Source: Acanthochromis polyacanthus (taxonomy: Eukaryota > Chordata > Actinopteri > Pomacentridae). From it: a stretch of DNA of 64,000 nucleotides. Where the stretch lies: assembly GCF_021347895.1 (NCBI RefSeq), contig NC_067113.1, positions 6,367,489 through 6,431,488 of the forward strand. The letters run 5' to 3'. The notes under the pieces were generated by a model that worked only from the letters and a program-made list of their open reading frames with translations, searched no databases and was not told the origin of the DNA. Position 1 is the first letter of the stretch. Each line of letters starts with the position of its first letter. This document shows positions 23,524 through 37,700 of the stretch, piece by piece. The position numbers were made by a program, and so were the translations under genes.

Positions 23524-26102
23524 ATGAACACTGTCATGCCCACTGAGTTTGATTTTTCTTTCCTTGAGGAGGGTTTCTCTGCTCGGGATATTGTTGAGCA
23601 GAAGATCAATGAGTCATCCATGACGGTAGGCATCCTGTGCTGGCATTGCTTGAGGGATACACAGATGGTCTCATTTGTTAGGTGATAAATGTCAACAGGA
23701 TGTCACTGTAAGCATACTGTTGAAGTGAAATCCTACACTCCTGGTCAGGTTTCATGATACTGCACTTTCTGGTTTTTCCTTTTCCTTCATCAGACTTTAA
23801 AATGCTTTAAATAATACTGTTAAAAATAGTTATGCCAGTGCTGCATACATAATGTAATGTTATTGTTGCAGTCTGTAATGCATTGACAGATTCTGCTTTA
23901 CTTAAGAAATTTTTATAAAACGCATATGTGTTCTGTATTTTTTCCATCCTACACTCCATTGTAGGATGACAGGGATGCCTTCTATATCTGTGACTTGGGA
24001 GATGTGCTGAAGAAACACCTGCGCTGGGCAAGGGCCCTGCCTCGTGTTACTCCTTTCTATGCCGTCAAATGCAACGACAGCCGGGCTGTGGTCATGACAT
24101 TGGCATCTCTAGGAACTGGCTTTGACTGTGCAAGCAAGGTACACTTTGGAATGTTTCCATAGTTCTCAGAGTACCACCATACAAAACTCACTTAAAATTA
24201 GCTGAAATTGCATTGGCAGCTCATATTTTGAAACTGACACTTATTTTGCTAACTGCTGGCATCGTCCCCCTGTAGACGGAGATTCAGCTGGTGCAGTCTC
24301 TGGGAGTTGATCCAAGCAGAATCATCTATGCCAACCCCTGCAAGCAAGTTTCTCAGATCAAGTATGCATCTGCCCATGGGGTCCAGATGATGACTTTTGA
24401 TAGTGAAGTGGAACTCCTGAAAGTGGCCCGGTGCCATGAAAATGCCAAGTAAGACTTTATACAGTCTGTTAGGAATAATTGAGTTTGTTTTGATTATTTT
24501 ATTTTTTTGCCTTTTACTTTTTTTTTTGTCTTTTTTTCATTATTTCTATTTTGTGTTCAGGCTGGTGCTGCGCATCGCCACAGATGACTCAAAGGCAGTG
24601 TGTCGCCTCAGTGTGAAGTTTGGAGCCCCACTCAAAGCTTGTCGAGGTCTTCTGGAGCGGGCTAAGGAACTGGGGCTGGATGTAATCGGTGTAAGCTTCC
24701 ATGTTGGCAGCGGCTGCACTGATCCTGAGACCTACACCCAGGCTATTGCAGATGCCCGCTGTGTCTTCGACATGGGGGTGAGTTGTGGCTGAAATAGAAA
24801 TGCAGCTATGATTTGAAATTTGTCTTTACTCAGCAAAGTAAACTAAGACTTAATGTTGTGACCTCTAGGATGAGCTGGGCTTCAACATGGATCTGTTGGA
24901 TATCGGCGGTGGTTTCCCTGGTTCAGATAACACTGAACTTAAATTTGAAGAGGTATCTTTTGCTTTTTTCCTCCCAAGTAAGGTGTCATAGGTTTAACAC
25001 ATTAATCCCTGCTTTGGACTTTGTTTTAAATTTAACCGCATTGTATATTCTTTGTTCAGCTATGCTGCTGAATGAAGTGTTTAGGTCCGATCCTTACTTC
25101 TGGACACTTTTCTTGTTTCATTCTAGATCACAGCTGTAATCAACCCAGCCCTCGATAAGTATTTCCCTGCTGACGCTGGTGTTAGAGTAATTGCTGAGCC
25201 AGGACGCTTCTATGTGGCATCTGCTTACACACTGGTTGTGAACATCATTGCTAAGAAAGTCATCATGGATGAGGAGTCAGCCTCTGATGGTAACAACCTT
25301 GATTAGGGAACATTACTTTGCTTATTCTGAAAACAGATCTGTATCGTTGCTGAGTAGCAATGACATGCTTTTCCCTTTCACAGAAGAAGATGAAGGGACC
25401 AGTGACAGGACTCTGATGTACTATGTCAACGATGGCGTGTATGGCTCCTTCAACTGCATACTCTATGATCATGCTCACTGTCTGCCAACACTGTATAAGG
25501 TCAGTGAAATGGAAAGACTGAAATGGCAACCAACTTTGTCATAAGGCAGTTGTTCAGTAAAAGGTGAAAGAAATGCTTATGTCTTTCTGATGGTTTGTTT
25601 CTTTTCTTCTTGCTTCTCTTAATAGAAGCCAAAGCCAGATGAGGTCCTGTATCCCTGCAGTATTTGGGGCCCGACATGCGATGGCCTCGACCGCATTGTC
25701 GAGCAATGCAACTTGCCCGAGCTGCAGGTGGGAGACTGGCTGGTTTTTGAGAATATGGGTGCCTACACCGTGGCTGCCTCCTCCACCTTCAATGGCTTCC
25801 AAAGACCAGACATTCACTATGTCATGTCCCGCCCCGCCTGGTGAGTCAACGTAACAGAACCTAAAAGTGCTGGTTAATGGATTCATGAGGAGAAAATTCT
25901 AATTTTAAGTCCACCTAGTGTTCTTGGTAAATCTAACTTGTATCTCTTTGCTTTGTTTTTCAGGCAACATGTGCAGCAGATCTGTTCTCAGGGCATGCCA
26001 GCTCCTGCAGAGGAGTCTTGCCTGTTTGAAGTGCCAGCCTGCTGTGGCCGAGTGAGCAGCATGGACATGGCCACTAAGCCATGCCAGGCCAATGTGGTTT
26101 AA
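23524..26102 (+). CDS. odc1: Ornithine decarboxylase, complete
   Basis: PLP-dependent fold III decarboxylase that makes putrescine from ornithine, the first and rate-limiting step of polyamine synthesis in the cytosol. Nine coding exons: 23524-23625, 23965-24138, 24276-24448, 24561-24777, 24869-24952, 25127-25289, 25384-25499, 25626-25840 and 25964-26102. They join in phase to 460 residues (human 461). Seen: PLP lysine Lys69 in [15 protein letters not shown], glycine-rich [17 protein letters not shown] for phosphate binding, [20 protein letters not shown], and the catalytic Cys361 in WGPTCDGLD (human Cys360). The exon holding the ATG begins at 23488 in the 5' UTR. The C-terminus ([11 protein letters not shown]) differs from the mammalian degradation tail. 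Antizyme inhibitor is less likely because the lysine and catalytic cysteine are kept. Confidence 0.97.
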
Positions 26103-27310
26103 ATGTACTGCAAAATGCAGCAATGTTCTTTGTCGTGTATCTTTATTGATTACTGGAGAAAGTTCTCCGTCTTCTCTTCTGTAAATGTACGTGAAATTTT
26201 CAAGGCCAGTTACTTGATGGGAGAATGAGAGGGACATGTTGTTGCACACATTTGTGTTCTGTATGGAAGCTGGGGATCGACCTTCAATGGAATGAGGCTG
26301 AATCACACTCTGAGTGTCTCTATGGGTTCCAAGCAGTGTTACAGGGCAACTCTGTACTTGAATGACTGTCTGCAGTTTTCCTTCCTTTTATATCAGGGAA
26401 TTACTGTAAGCACTTGATTATAAACATTTTTCCCTAATTGGAATATTGTTGGGACAAAAAAAATCACAAAACTACTTCAATATAGGTTCCCCATGGGACT
26501 CACAGCCCTTAAAACTGTGGTAGTCCAAGAGGTGGTTACTTGTGCTTTTACTTTAAAAATGTCAAAATGAGTAGAAGCAGACTACTTGCTGCACAAGCAA
26601 TGATCAGTGCTTACTGTAAACTGCTGACCCTTCATGGCCCTGTTAACAGCTGAAGCCACATCCCTAGCTCGTAACTCACACAGAGGTGGTTGGAAAGGTG
26701 ATTTAATTCCTCAAAAATGGCTGCTATATTAATATTTATCTTTCCCATGATTGCCACTTCTGTACAGAACCCCCCAAGTGTTAATCCTCAAGATATGTCA
26801 ACACCATATTTATTTTTTTCTTGTGACACGTTTGCTCTATCAATGCTTTTCTGTTGATTACGATCAAGAACTTTATTTCTTGTTTTTAAAAAAAAAAATC
26901 AGTCTCACAAGAGATACTGTATGCAGACATCATACTCTGCATGTCCATACATCATATAGGCTGTGCTGATGGGGCTACAGAATAACTGTGTAGAGACATC
27001 TACATGTGAAGCATGTGATCTTAAATTCATCCCAGACTGCAGGAGCCACCAAAAACAAATCTTAAAGTTTAACACTTAAAACACAGGGACTCAAAAAGCA
27101 GGCTGCACCTCTCCTCTTCTCCTCTTTATTGTATCTTTTTATGTTTTGTAACTTGTAGAATGCAAAAAGTCTGTTCATAATATTAATGCAGAAGCAGTGT
27201 TTAACCATACATTTGAAATGGATATAAAAGAGACGGGATTGCACATTCATAATGCTTTCCTATGGAAAATTTTTGAAGTTTTGTATTTTTTTAATAAATA
27301 AAACACTAGG
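26103..27310 (+). other. odc1: odc1 3' UTR
   Basis: About 1.2 kb of AT-rich sequence after the stop codon with no reading frame of note. Overlapping poly(A) signals (aataaataaa) lie at 27293-27302 and fit the end of the transcript. Confidence 0.6.
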
Positions 27311-28078
27311 TGCAGAACCAAATTATGGATGTTGTGTATTTTGTACAACAACAATAATTTCTAATTATAATAATAATGGAACACTTCGGTATCAAGGACC
27401 ATGAGAAGCAAATATGTTACAAGAGCACCATCTAGTGGTTGGTGAAACATGCTTTTTCTTCATGAGCTTTTTGGCTGATAAGAAGGTTGTTGCAGAGACT
27501 CTTGGTGACTGATTTGACAATCATGCAAAGTTTGTACAATTATGTTTTAATCACTGTTGTACTTTTCAGGATAGATTATGCTGACCACCTTTCACCGGCT
27601 ACATCTGACCTCAGAGGGTCAGAGTATTTGCAGTCAGGGCCCAAATTGACAAAGGACCAAATTAGCAGCCGCCAAAGCTCAAAATGTCAACAGTCACCGC
27701 TCTGTGAACACAAAACCAACAGCCCACACAGGAATGCAAACAATACTCAGAGGCACTAGGGCAAAGTGGTCACAAATACCAGCCGCCCACACTCAGAGTT
27801 CTGGTTGCAGCTATACAGGAGTGGTGATTGAGGCCTTATGGGAGGAAGAGTTGTCATGGTAGACCAATCCTGTGGGTCGGGAGGTGTGGTGAACCAGGGC
27901 TGGAGCTCTGGTCTAATCACTCCTCATGAGTGCCAGGTGGGGATCTGGAGCTCAATCCTCAGCCAGCTGAAATCAATCACAGTTCCAACCACACAGCCAC
28001 AAGCAGCCATAACAGTGTTAATAATAGTCATTTACCAGAAATTTATTGTATTTTAATGTAAGTCTTTTCAAAAATATA

Positions 28079-28439
28079 CACTACCATTTAAAAGTTTGGG
28101 TTCACCCAGACAATTCCATGAAAACTCACTTTTATTCATGTGCTAACATAACCACAAGGGTTTTCCAATCATCAATTAGTCTTTCAACACGGTTAGCTAA
28201 CACAATGTAGCATTAGAACACAGGAGTGATGATGGCTGGAAATGGGCCTCTGCACCCCTATGTAGATATTTCATTAAAGATCATCCAGCTAGTAGTTTCC
28301 AGCTAGGACAGTCATTTACCATATTAACAATGTCCAGACCGGATTTATGATTCATTTAATGTTATTTTCACTGAACAAAAAGATTTTCTTTCAAATATAA
28401 GAACATTTCTAAGCGACCCCCAACTTTTGAATGGTAATG
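28079..28439 (+). mobile_element. MITE, CACTRCC family, copy 3
   Basis: TA then cactaccatttaaaagtttg; the body keeps gctaacacaatgtagcatta; right end ttttgaatggtaatg-TA. 361 bp, near full length. Confidence 0.75.
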
Positions 28440-29084
28440 TAAGTGTGGAAAAGAAGCATTTGTGGTGATACAAATGCTACCATTTCAGCAGCGAAAAATG
28501 TGAACCCGACTTCCTGAAACTTTTGTGGGGAAAAGCGCTCCACTGCTGAGCTCCATTTTGGCAATGTATGTTTCAGAGGAGACAGGATGGCAGTCACGTT
28601 TTCTGAAGAGAAATTGGTCAAATCTGAATCACTGGCCTGCATTTGGACGAAACTGCAGCCCTTAGCCTTCCCGTCCGTTTCTGTCCTCCTGCTGAAGTGC
28701 TACACTTTTGACAGGTATTTTTCAAATAGTTGAGAAACTCGTGTCAAATCATCAGTTACCTTTCCATCACAGTGAGTGTTCAGGGGAACATTTCACACTT
28801 GAGAAGATATTGAGAAGCTGTCCGTTTTCTCTGCGTTCATCCCTGTCCTCAATCTTATGGACATCCTCGATGAGACCCCCCACCACCCTCATTAACTCCC
28901 CACAGGCTTCCCTCTTTCCTCTTCTCCCTACCTTCCCCATAGAGGAAGACATCTCCTCTAATGCTAGTGTTGTGAGGGCCTTCACTGGCCCTTGTGGTGG
29001 CTGGTGGCTTGCAATCGATTGTTAAAGCCATTTCAGAAATAGAGGCCCCCTGCCCAGCTTTCCTCCCCTATCTTCATTTAAAAA
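28440..29084. other. Unassigned sequence between MITE pieces
   Basis: Open frames on both strands near 28700-29025 lack any domain I can name. It sits between a complete MITE and a solo MITE end, so an inserted or decayed repeat is possible. Confidence 0.3.
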
Positions 29085-29145
29085 AATGTTTCTCTTTCAA
29101 AAATGAGGACATTTCCCAGTGATCCAACACTTTTGAACGGTAGTG
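29085..29145 (+). repeat. Solo right end of CACTRCC MITE
   Basis: aaaaatgaggacatttccca, then cacttttgaacggtagtg-TA matches the family's right terminus only. Confidence 0.5.
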
Positions 29146-30257
29146 TATATATTTCTTTCTCCTATTTCTTTATAGTTTCAGTGTTAATGTACTTACCAAA
29201 TTACACCTTACAGTAATATTACAAACAGAGGCTTTTACGTCCAAGTGGTATTTCTTTATTGTGATTTCAGGATGTCAACACAACAAGGCAATCACAGGAT
29301 ATAAATTAGTAAAAATTGCCACTGTTTAGGAGACCATCGAGTGTCAGAATTATTTGACAGAGTTCACCTGAACTACAGGCTGGAAAGAATGTTTCAGATG
29401 TATTATATCAAAAGATCAGGGATCTAAATATGACACAAAGTCTAGGTAACCAACATATTCCTGCTTCAGGTCATAATTCAGAAAAAAAATCACAAAACAG
29501 CTCTTTGTGTTTGTCTTCTCATTTGAATAAGGTTTCATGGTGGAATATGTAGAGCCAAAGTATTGACAACAACAATTATGATTCATTTATTGACAGTATA
29601 CAGCAATTTATAGTGTAACATTTCCAAAAATAAAAGCTGTAAAGTATTGCTCAGTCTGATCTTTAGTATGTCAGACATCTTTGTTTCACATGTATCAGAA
29701 AGAAAATATGAATAACATAGAAAATAAGAATATACACACTATTTACAGGGTGGTCAAAAGTAAAAAGAAATTACACCTATATCAATTTAGTTGAGTATAT
29801 AAAATGGCTTTATACACTGGAAATTAAAGAGAGAAGAGCAAGATTGCAATTTAGCTGAATTTCTTTGCAAATTATCTGATGATACAAGTGTCAGCAACAT
29901 CCGTGCAGCAGGAATTTGTAATGAAGACACGACTGAACCTTTACAACTTCACATGCTAGGCAGACTTTGCTAATGTGTGACACAACCACACCAGCTACTA
30001 CTTCCTCCTGTGATTTAGATGTTTCATGTTTTGGGATTGTTAGCAGAAAGTAGTGTATGTGCCACACTGCGGTCTTCATTTGTTTCATTCTTCAGGAATC
30101 ACATACCATGTCAGAGTCAAGTCAGTGCAAATGAATTGGTACACTGATAGTACATTCAACTGTACATTCAACTTCCTCTCCTTAGTCTACCCATACCTTG
30201 TTAGAATTCTGGGCATAAGGGCGTACCCTGACTTAAGTAGGTGCACATGCTGGTAAT
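29146..30257. other. Intergenic, no gene seen
   Basis: AT-rich, short frames only. Confidence 0.5.
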
Positions 30258-30602
30258 CCATCCATCCATTATCTACACATTAGGGTCACAGAAGCTGGAT
30301 TCTATCCCAGCTGACTTAAGGTGAAGGCAGGGGACACCCTGAACAGGTCACAAGTCTATCACAGTGCTACGTATAGAGACAAACAATCACACTTGCATTC
30401 ACACCTATGGACAATTTAGAGCTACTAATTAACCTCATATTTTTGGACTGTGGGATGAAGCTGAAGAACCTGGAGAAAACCCACACATACACAGAGAGAA
30501 CATGCAAATTCCATGCAGAAAGATCTCAGGAAAACTCAGTCGCGAACCAGGGATTCTTCAGCTGCAAGACAATAGTGCTAACCACCAATACACTGTGCAG
30601 TC
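30258..30602 (-). repeat. tRNA-derived SINE, reverse copy 1 of a pair
   Basis: Reads on the minus strand from a gactgcacagtg head at the right to the gatggatgg tail at the left. Contains tatcccagctgacttaaggt and ttggactgtgggatgaagct on the + strand. Confidence 0.7.
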
Positions 30603-30957
30603 CATCCATCCATTCTCTATACACCGCTTTATCCTCACTAGGGTCGTGGGGGTGCTGGAGCCTATCCCAGCTGAGTCAGGCGAAGGCAGGGGACACCATG
30701 GACAGGTTGCCAGTCTGTCACAGGGCTACATATACAGACAAACAATCACACCTACGGGCGAGTTAGAGTAATCAATTAACCTCAACATATTTTTGGACTG
30801 TGGGAGGAAGCCGGAGTACCCGGAGAAAACCCACGCATGCACAGGGAGAACATGCAAACTCCATGCAGAAAGATCCCAGGCCCAGGCCGGGATTTGAACC
30901 GGGGGATGTTCTTGCTGCAAGGCAAAAATGCTAACCAGTACACCACTGTGCAGCCCA
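30600..30957 (-). repeat. tRNA-derived SINE, reverse copy 2 of a pair
   Basis: Head to tail with the preceding copy. The + strand has ccatccattctctatacacc, agggtcgtgggggtgctgga, ggactgtgggaggaagccgg, and ends ccactgtgcagccc. B box decayed (ggatttgaacc). The adjoining junction suggests insertion of one copy into the end of the other. Confidence 0.7.
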
Positions 30958-31783
30958 CATGCTGATAATTTATTATTTAATATTTCTAGAGTTAGGGTGA
31001 CAAACTCACATGTCCAGCAGATTCTGATCTTCTGAAACGGGCATTTTGATCAAAGCAAATCAAACACGTCAGTCCTCATACACCAATTTGTGCTTTTCTT
31101 ATTAGTCTGTTGCCAAAAATTTTAATCCATCTGTGCTGATCTTCTCCTAAATAATTTTTATACTACCACATGACCAGGTCAGCTGGGAAAGGCAGCTTTT
31201 CTGGTTGTACATGCATTACAGTGCCCCCAAGTCCTACATTAAAAAAATGCAAGAGACAGACTAAAAACAGTCGAGTGTGTCCATGGGTCTGCTCCAATCT
31301 GAAGGACCGTGGAACAGGACACACACAGAGTGGAAGAGACACAAGCAAAGAGAAGAGGACAGGCCAACTGAAAATAGTGGTACTCAAGCTGAGGAGAAGT
31401 TGTTAAAGCCGTTCAGGGCATGTCTAATGCACAAGCTTTCTGGTTGTAAATGACAGGGAAGCCACGGGAGAGGTGTGATGCTGGTGCTCTAGCAACATCT
31501 AGTGGTTCTAAAAAGGCTGCACACACAACTGTTAACCAAGAGATATTACACTGGAAAATGAATAGTTCACACACAGTTCCAGATATACTGAGCCTTTGAT
31601 ATAAAATGTAAAGCAATAAAAGGATGGATTAGGCTCAGGTCAAATGTGGAATTTTGTGAGCAAAAACATATTAAATTGTCCAGCAGAGATACACTGGCTA
31701 CAACTTCACCACGGGAGGATGTGTTTCTGCTCAGATGATTGTTATCCAGCACCCACAGAGAATTTATGGATATGTGTGTGGAA
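30958..31783. other. Intergenic, downstream of the receptor gene
   Basis: No repeat or gene recognised. Part of it may be the 3' UTR of the minus-strand receptor. Confidence 0.4.
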
Positions 31784-34700
31784 TTATGATCTCACCACAG
31801 CCACGCCCTTCTGCTCATAATGTTTCCTGATGTGCTCAGTGATGGCATTCTCATCATTCAGCTCCTTTCTGAACACCATAATGTAACACTTCGGGGCCAA
31901 GTGAAAGCCGAGGATGCTGTAGCTAGAAATGAGAATGGCTGCACTTTCAATGGCTGGTTTGTACTTCCCTGTCAGAGTGAGATAGAGTGGGGTGAAGATA
32001 GCCCAAATGATCAAAAACAGCAGCATACTGACAGAGATCAACGCTGCATTTTTATATAAATCTGGCAGCTGTTTTCCTTTGAATGCAAACAGGAAACAAA
32101 TAAAGCCCAAGAGAGCCTGATAGGCTATCATGGCTAATATGAACCCACGGGTCTTAATCTCACACTGGTGCAGGATGATCACATCTAATGGCTGCTCTTT
32201 AGGAGCTGGTGGGGATTTGATCAGCCATGACACAGACAGAGCCAACTGCACCCCAGAGACGATGGTCACCACAGCCAACGGTCGGTTAAGTTTCTTTATC
32301 CAGGAACCTAACTTCAGATGAAAGTTGAAGCCTACCAAAATCTGAAGCAAGTTCGCCAGAATGCAGGAGATGCAGACGGAAAAGGCTATGAAAAAGAAAG
32401 GCATGCCTAGTAAACATGAAACCTTGGTGGGTCTGCCTATGAAGCTAAAGCTAACGCTGAAGCTGGCCAGCAGGGAAAGAAGTTCCAAGAAACACAGGTA
32501 GCCTCCAACTGCTTTAACAATGGGAGTTGTAGAATAGATTGCAAACAGAACAGTGAATCCAATGGTAGCAATTATTCCAATGATCCCAAAGAAATTCAGA
32601 ATGATAGAGAAGTGATCTGACCAACTGAGATATTCATCAGTTTTGTTTAAACACTCATCCCTCTGTCCTTCGATTGAATACTTTTCGACACCACAGCGCT
32701 TACACTCCATACCTGCAGAGAAAAACAAAGAAAAGCAATTTTAACTGCACAAGGAAAGAAAATAAAGTTGACTTATTCATCTTTAAGAATAAAGCGACGT
32801 ACATCTGAGAGTAGATACAACATAAGCAAGCATCTAGTCAGGAGAAAACAACTGGGATAAGAGCCAGAAACCAAGTTCAAATGTGATAATAGGACCGTGG
32901 TTTCCAGAGGCAGTGCAGATGTAACAGCATTTTTTTCTACATTGTTTTGTAGTCTGTCAAATGCAAAGGTGTTCATTGAAGAGCTGCGTTTTCAGTTTTT
33001 TCCTAAAGACTGAGAGGGATTCTGCAGATTGAGCAGAAGGAGTGATAGAGAAGACTTTAGCTATCATCATCTGGCAACAGATGGTAATTAGATGTTTTTT
33101 CCTCAAATAATAACTGTCATTTAGTATCCCTTCTGCTCATCATAACACATGATGTGAACACATTATTCTGCTTCATAACATGAACAATATGGGAGTGGAA
33201 TCACAAACACAGTCCATGCTGATGTACTGACTGGACATGCATAGTTTTTGGGAGGAAGCAGGGTTAGAAAAAGGGAAGGTTTATGTGTTTACTAGGCTTT
33301 TTGTTGTTGTTGTTTTTGCAGAAGGGAAGGTGGAATGGAATTTTTTTATAAGAGCAACCTTTAATGGAAACTTCCTTGTTCCTTGCTATATTAAATAGCG
33401 ACATCAAACAATTTCTCAAAATATATTCATGCTTTACAATTACCATCCCAGAGAAATGCAAAAAAACATTTATCAACATAGATACTCTCTGTGTCTATTC
33501 TGTATAATGACCAAAATTGATTTCCCATGCTCAAGTTAATATAATATTTAACAGTAGAGTCAGAAGCAGAAGCTTCTTAAAACAATGTCACAGTAAATGA
33601 GTGAGATACTCAAAGCTAAAGGTGGTCCAACAAATTATTAGTGTGCGACTTTTTTTTTTTTTTTGGCCAGGCAGCATACAATCACTATCAGCTGCTGGAT
33701 TTGTAACAGAATGCCTTTCAGTTTTTGTCCTTTTGAAATTCATTGTAAACTGAATTTCTTGATGTTTTCTTCTGATAAAACCTTGTCAAAGTACAGTTAT
33801 GTTGTAGGTTCACAACGACTGACCTAATTCTTAATAGAAAACTTTTTTTTTTTATTAGTTGCATAATGACTCCGCCAAGGAACATGGTGGAATTATGTGA
33901 CAATCAGTGTTGGTTTGTCTGTCTGTCTGTGCGCAACATTACTGAAAAACAAACAAATAGATTTCGATGGCATTTTCAGGGAAGGTCCAAAATGACACAA
34001 GGACACTTTGGCAGTGATGCTGCTTATCGTCTGGATCCACAGATTTGATAAAGATTTCTGTATCACTGCGAGCTATGAGAACAAGTGAACACTACGTCAG
34101 CTGCCTGCTGATGATCACATGATTGCGATCCTACCACAAATTCACCGCTATGGACCACAAATTTTTTAAAGATATCATCAGTTGGAAATGATACAATGAC
34201 TGAGCAGCCTTGGTGGAGTACTGCATTCTCTGAATGCTCTTCTTTTTTAAACTAAATTGATGGCAGAAAACTACTCTATAGTAATAATTTACTACTTAAC
34301 TCTTCATGTTCAAGCTATTGTTTAAAAAGTGAAGTGTATGCAAAATGGTGGGAAATTTTACTCGCTGAATGCGGATTAAATTTTTTAAAGTTGTCTTTTA
34401 TAGCACAGTAAAATCAGGAAGATACTTTTTGTATGACCCATAGATAGCAAAGATGCTTTTTTGCCATAGGCGTGAAACACATTCAATCAATTCAAAATAC
34501 CGAATAGACTTTAGAGGAGAAACTCTGAATCTCTCTAATTTGGTTGCTCAGTTTCAAAGCAAAGAGCCACTGGAATGCTTTGTAATCAGCAACTACTATC
34601 GTTGTGTTTCCTGAAATTTTGACAGTTTCACTTCAAATGTGTGGGTCGGGGTGTTACAGTGCAGATTTCTGATGTGCGTCCTGGCCTGAAGATCTTTCTG

Positions 34701-37700
34701 CATGGAGTTTCCATGTTCTCCCTGTTCATGTGTGGATTTTCTCTGGCTACTCCAGCTTCCTCCCACAGTCCAAAAACATGCTAAGGTTTAGTGGTAATTC
34801 TCAGTTGAATGTGAGTATGTTTGTTTGTCTCTCCATGTAGCCCTGTGAAAGACTGGCTCACCCTCAGTCAGCTAAATCACCCCTGCGACCCTAATGAGTG
34901 GATGAATGGATGGATGAATGGATGGATGGATGGATGGATGGATGGATGAATGGATGGATGGATGGATGGACGGATGGACGCATGGACAGATGGAGGATGG
35001 TCATCATAAAAAAAGCAAGTCGGACAGCCTCCTCAGCACAGAGTCAGTTTCACATACTTGCAAAAACACACAAGCATAGTTCCTGTCTCTGTTTTGACTA
35101 ATACTTACTTCCTGGAACTACTTGGCTAAATGAAGGCCTTTCATTTATGAAGGGAACCTGTTCAGATGTCAGCTGATATTATGATGTGTGAGACTTGTAA
35201 CCAATCACGTACCGTTTCCAGGGGAATACTCTCCAGTTGTGCATTTAACACAATCATAGCAGCACTTTCTTCTTTGTATTTTCATCTCTTGTCCTGGTTT
35301 ACATGTTTTAGAGCAGTTGTAAGCAGTTACCTTTGAAAGACACAACAGAATCAGTATAATGTATTCATAAATAATTCAGGAAAATAAATAAATGATGAAA
35401 CTTTCACCTCACCGTCACATTTTTCATGCTGCTACGAAGATATTCTGCGACTTTGATTCTTCCATTGGGCCAGTATTCTCCAATAGTTTCTATTTGTAAG
35501 ACCTGTGTGGAATTAGACATGTTCCAGTGCACAATATCATATCCCAAACTGGGATCTCCTGTGTCGCTAAAGAATATATGTGTGGTGTTCACAATGAAGT
35601 TGACCTTCTGGATTTCCATGAGAAGCTACAGAGACAATTATAAAGAAAACCAAATTAATACAAAATCAAGAAAATCTGTTATAAAAGTTAAAATATACTT
35701 TGGACTTCATAGAAGACACTTTTAAAAATGCTGGAATATTTTCATTGCAAGTAGCACATATTTACACTACTGTTCAAAAGTTTGGGGTCACGCTTAGAAA
35801 TGTCCTTATTTTTGAAAGAAAAGTGGTCTTTTTCAATGAATATAACATTAAATGAATCAAAAATACAGTCTAGACATTGTTCATGTGGTAAATGACTATT
35901 CTAGCTGGAAAAGGCTGATTTTTAATGGAATATCTCCATGGGGTACAGATTTCCAGCAACCATCACTCCTGTGTTCTAATGCTACATTGTGTTAGCTAAT
36001 GGTGTTGAAAGCCTCACTGATGATTTTAAAACCTTTGTGCAAATATGCTAGCACATGAACAAAAGTGTGAAATTGTCACGAAATTGTTTGGGTGAGTCCA
36101 AACTTTTGAATGGTAGTGTACATTTTCTAAATATCAGACAATACGTTGTTTTGTTGCTTATCTATGAGCGCAATAGTGAAGACAGTGACTACTTTAGCAA
36201 GAAAAAGACAAGGAAATAACTTGCACAACATACCCATGAAAGACAAACTGTATTCTGTTAAACCTTGATTGTTCTCACTTTCAACAGGCAGACAGACAGA
36301 TACCATAGATGCATGTACTTCTTATTATTCTATGTATGGACTCTGTTCCATACATGTGTAATAGTTCGTATCTACATATTCAACACATACACACTAATGC
36401 CTTTCTAACATAGTCTGCCATATTATGGAAACAATTGACCAAAACACTTCTGAAAACATCTAAGATGACAAATAAGCCATACATCATCTTCATCTATCTT
36501 CATTTCAGATTGACATTAGTTAGTTTAAATGTGTTTGTAGAGTCTCTATAAGAAGTGAGGGATGGCTAGATTCCCTAATTTGCATAAAATAGCCTAAATC
36601 GCAACTTGTGGAAATGTGAAGTGAGCAAAGCAACGCCCTGTCTCTAGAAGCACATTGTGGAGCTACCAGAATGCATTGCATTGCGTTGTCTCCTTCCGTA
36701 GACAACGAAGAGGAAGAGCTGAGCATCCTGTCGACACACCCCTATGGTGTCCAGCTCTTCATGTGTGCATTCATAAAGGAGTACAATCAAGGCATAACAC
36801 TTAGACAGCACCAAGCTAGCTAATTTTCCTATACTGATCATCTATATGCTAGGCTAAGCTAACCAGCTGCTATTTGCAGCTTCATATTTACAAACTAGCC
36901 AGACAGAATAAACGCAAAATCTGTCATCAAACTCTGCAAAAAAAAAAAAAAAAAATTCTAAAAAGTGTTTATTAAAGAAATACAGTAGCAATGTAGCTTA
37001 GGTCTGCAAGATCTTTTTACTGTACCTCCAAAGCTGTAAATCTGGGACCACGTTCACACTGCTGGTTGCTGCATTTCAGCAAGCGTCTGAGACCCTCAAC
37101 AATGACTTGGACTGCTAAATAGATACTGTATGATTCATCCTGGTCAAGGTGAGTTGCCAAACAGCTGGGGTGCAGACACTGTTGAGTGTTTGTCCGTGAG
37201 CAATTTTTTTCTTCGTTCTCCTCAGACTGATTTAAGCAAGGTTTATAGCGAGTCAGGTGATGTTTGATAAAGCTGTTCGTCGTTCCATTAAACACAGAGG
37301 TGACATAGTCTTTGAAACCAGGAACCTCTTTCCTCTTAAAGATAAATCCAAAAACTTGCCCAGCACTCCCAAAGTCTTTCAGTGAAGAGATCTTTGAAGA
37401 GGTGGACCATGAATCACTTGCAATCCATGTTCTGTTTAACTTAGCTTTAATAGCTTCTTTCATAATGATTCTAACATAGGTGTCCTTGGTGAATAAGATG
37501 ATGGCCTCAGCTGAGGAGTCATTGATTTTTTCCACCAGCTTAGGTAGCAATGAACTGTTTTGGTTGAAGTCACCAGGCAGGATTGTCATGAATTCAATGC
37601 AGACATTCGCATTAGTGAAGTGGTCCTCAAGTCGATCACTGCCATACTTCCCATACTCATCATCGCTTCCCACAATTGCCACTGTTTTCCAGTTAAATTC

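Noticed and set aside
28708..29025. Overlapping frames on both strands near 28.7-29.0 kb
   Set aside because: No recognisable protein family and flanked by MITE pieces.
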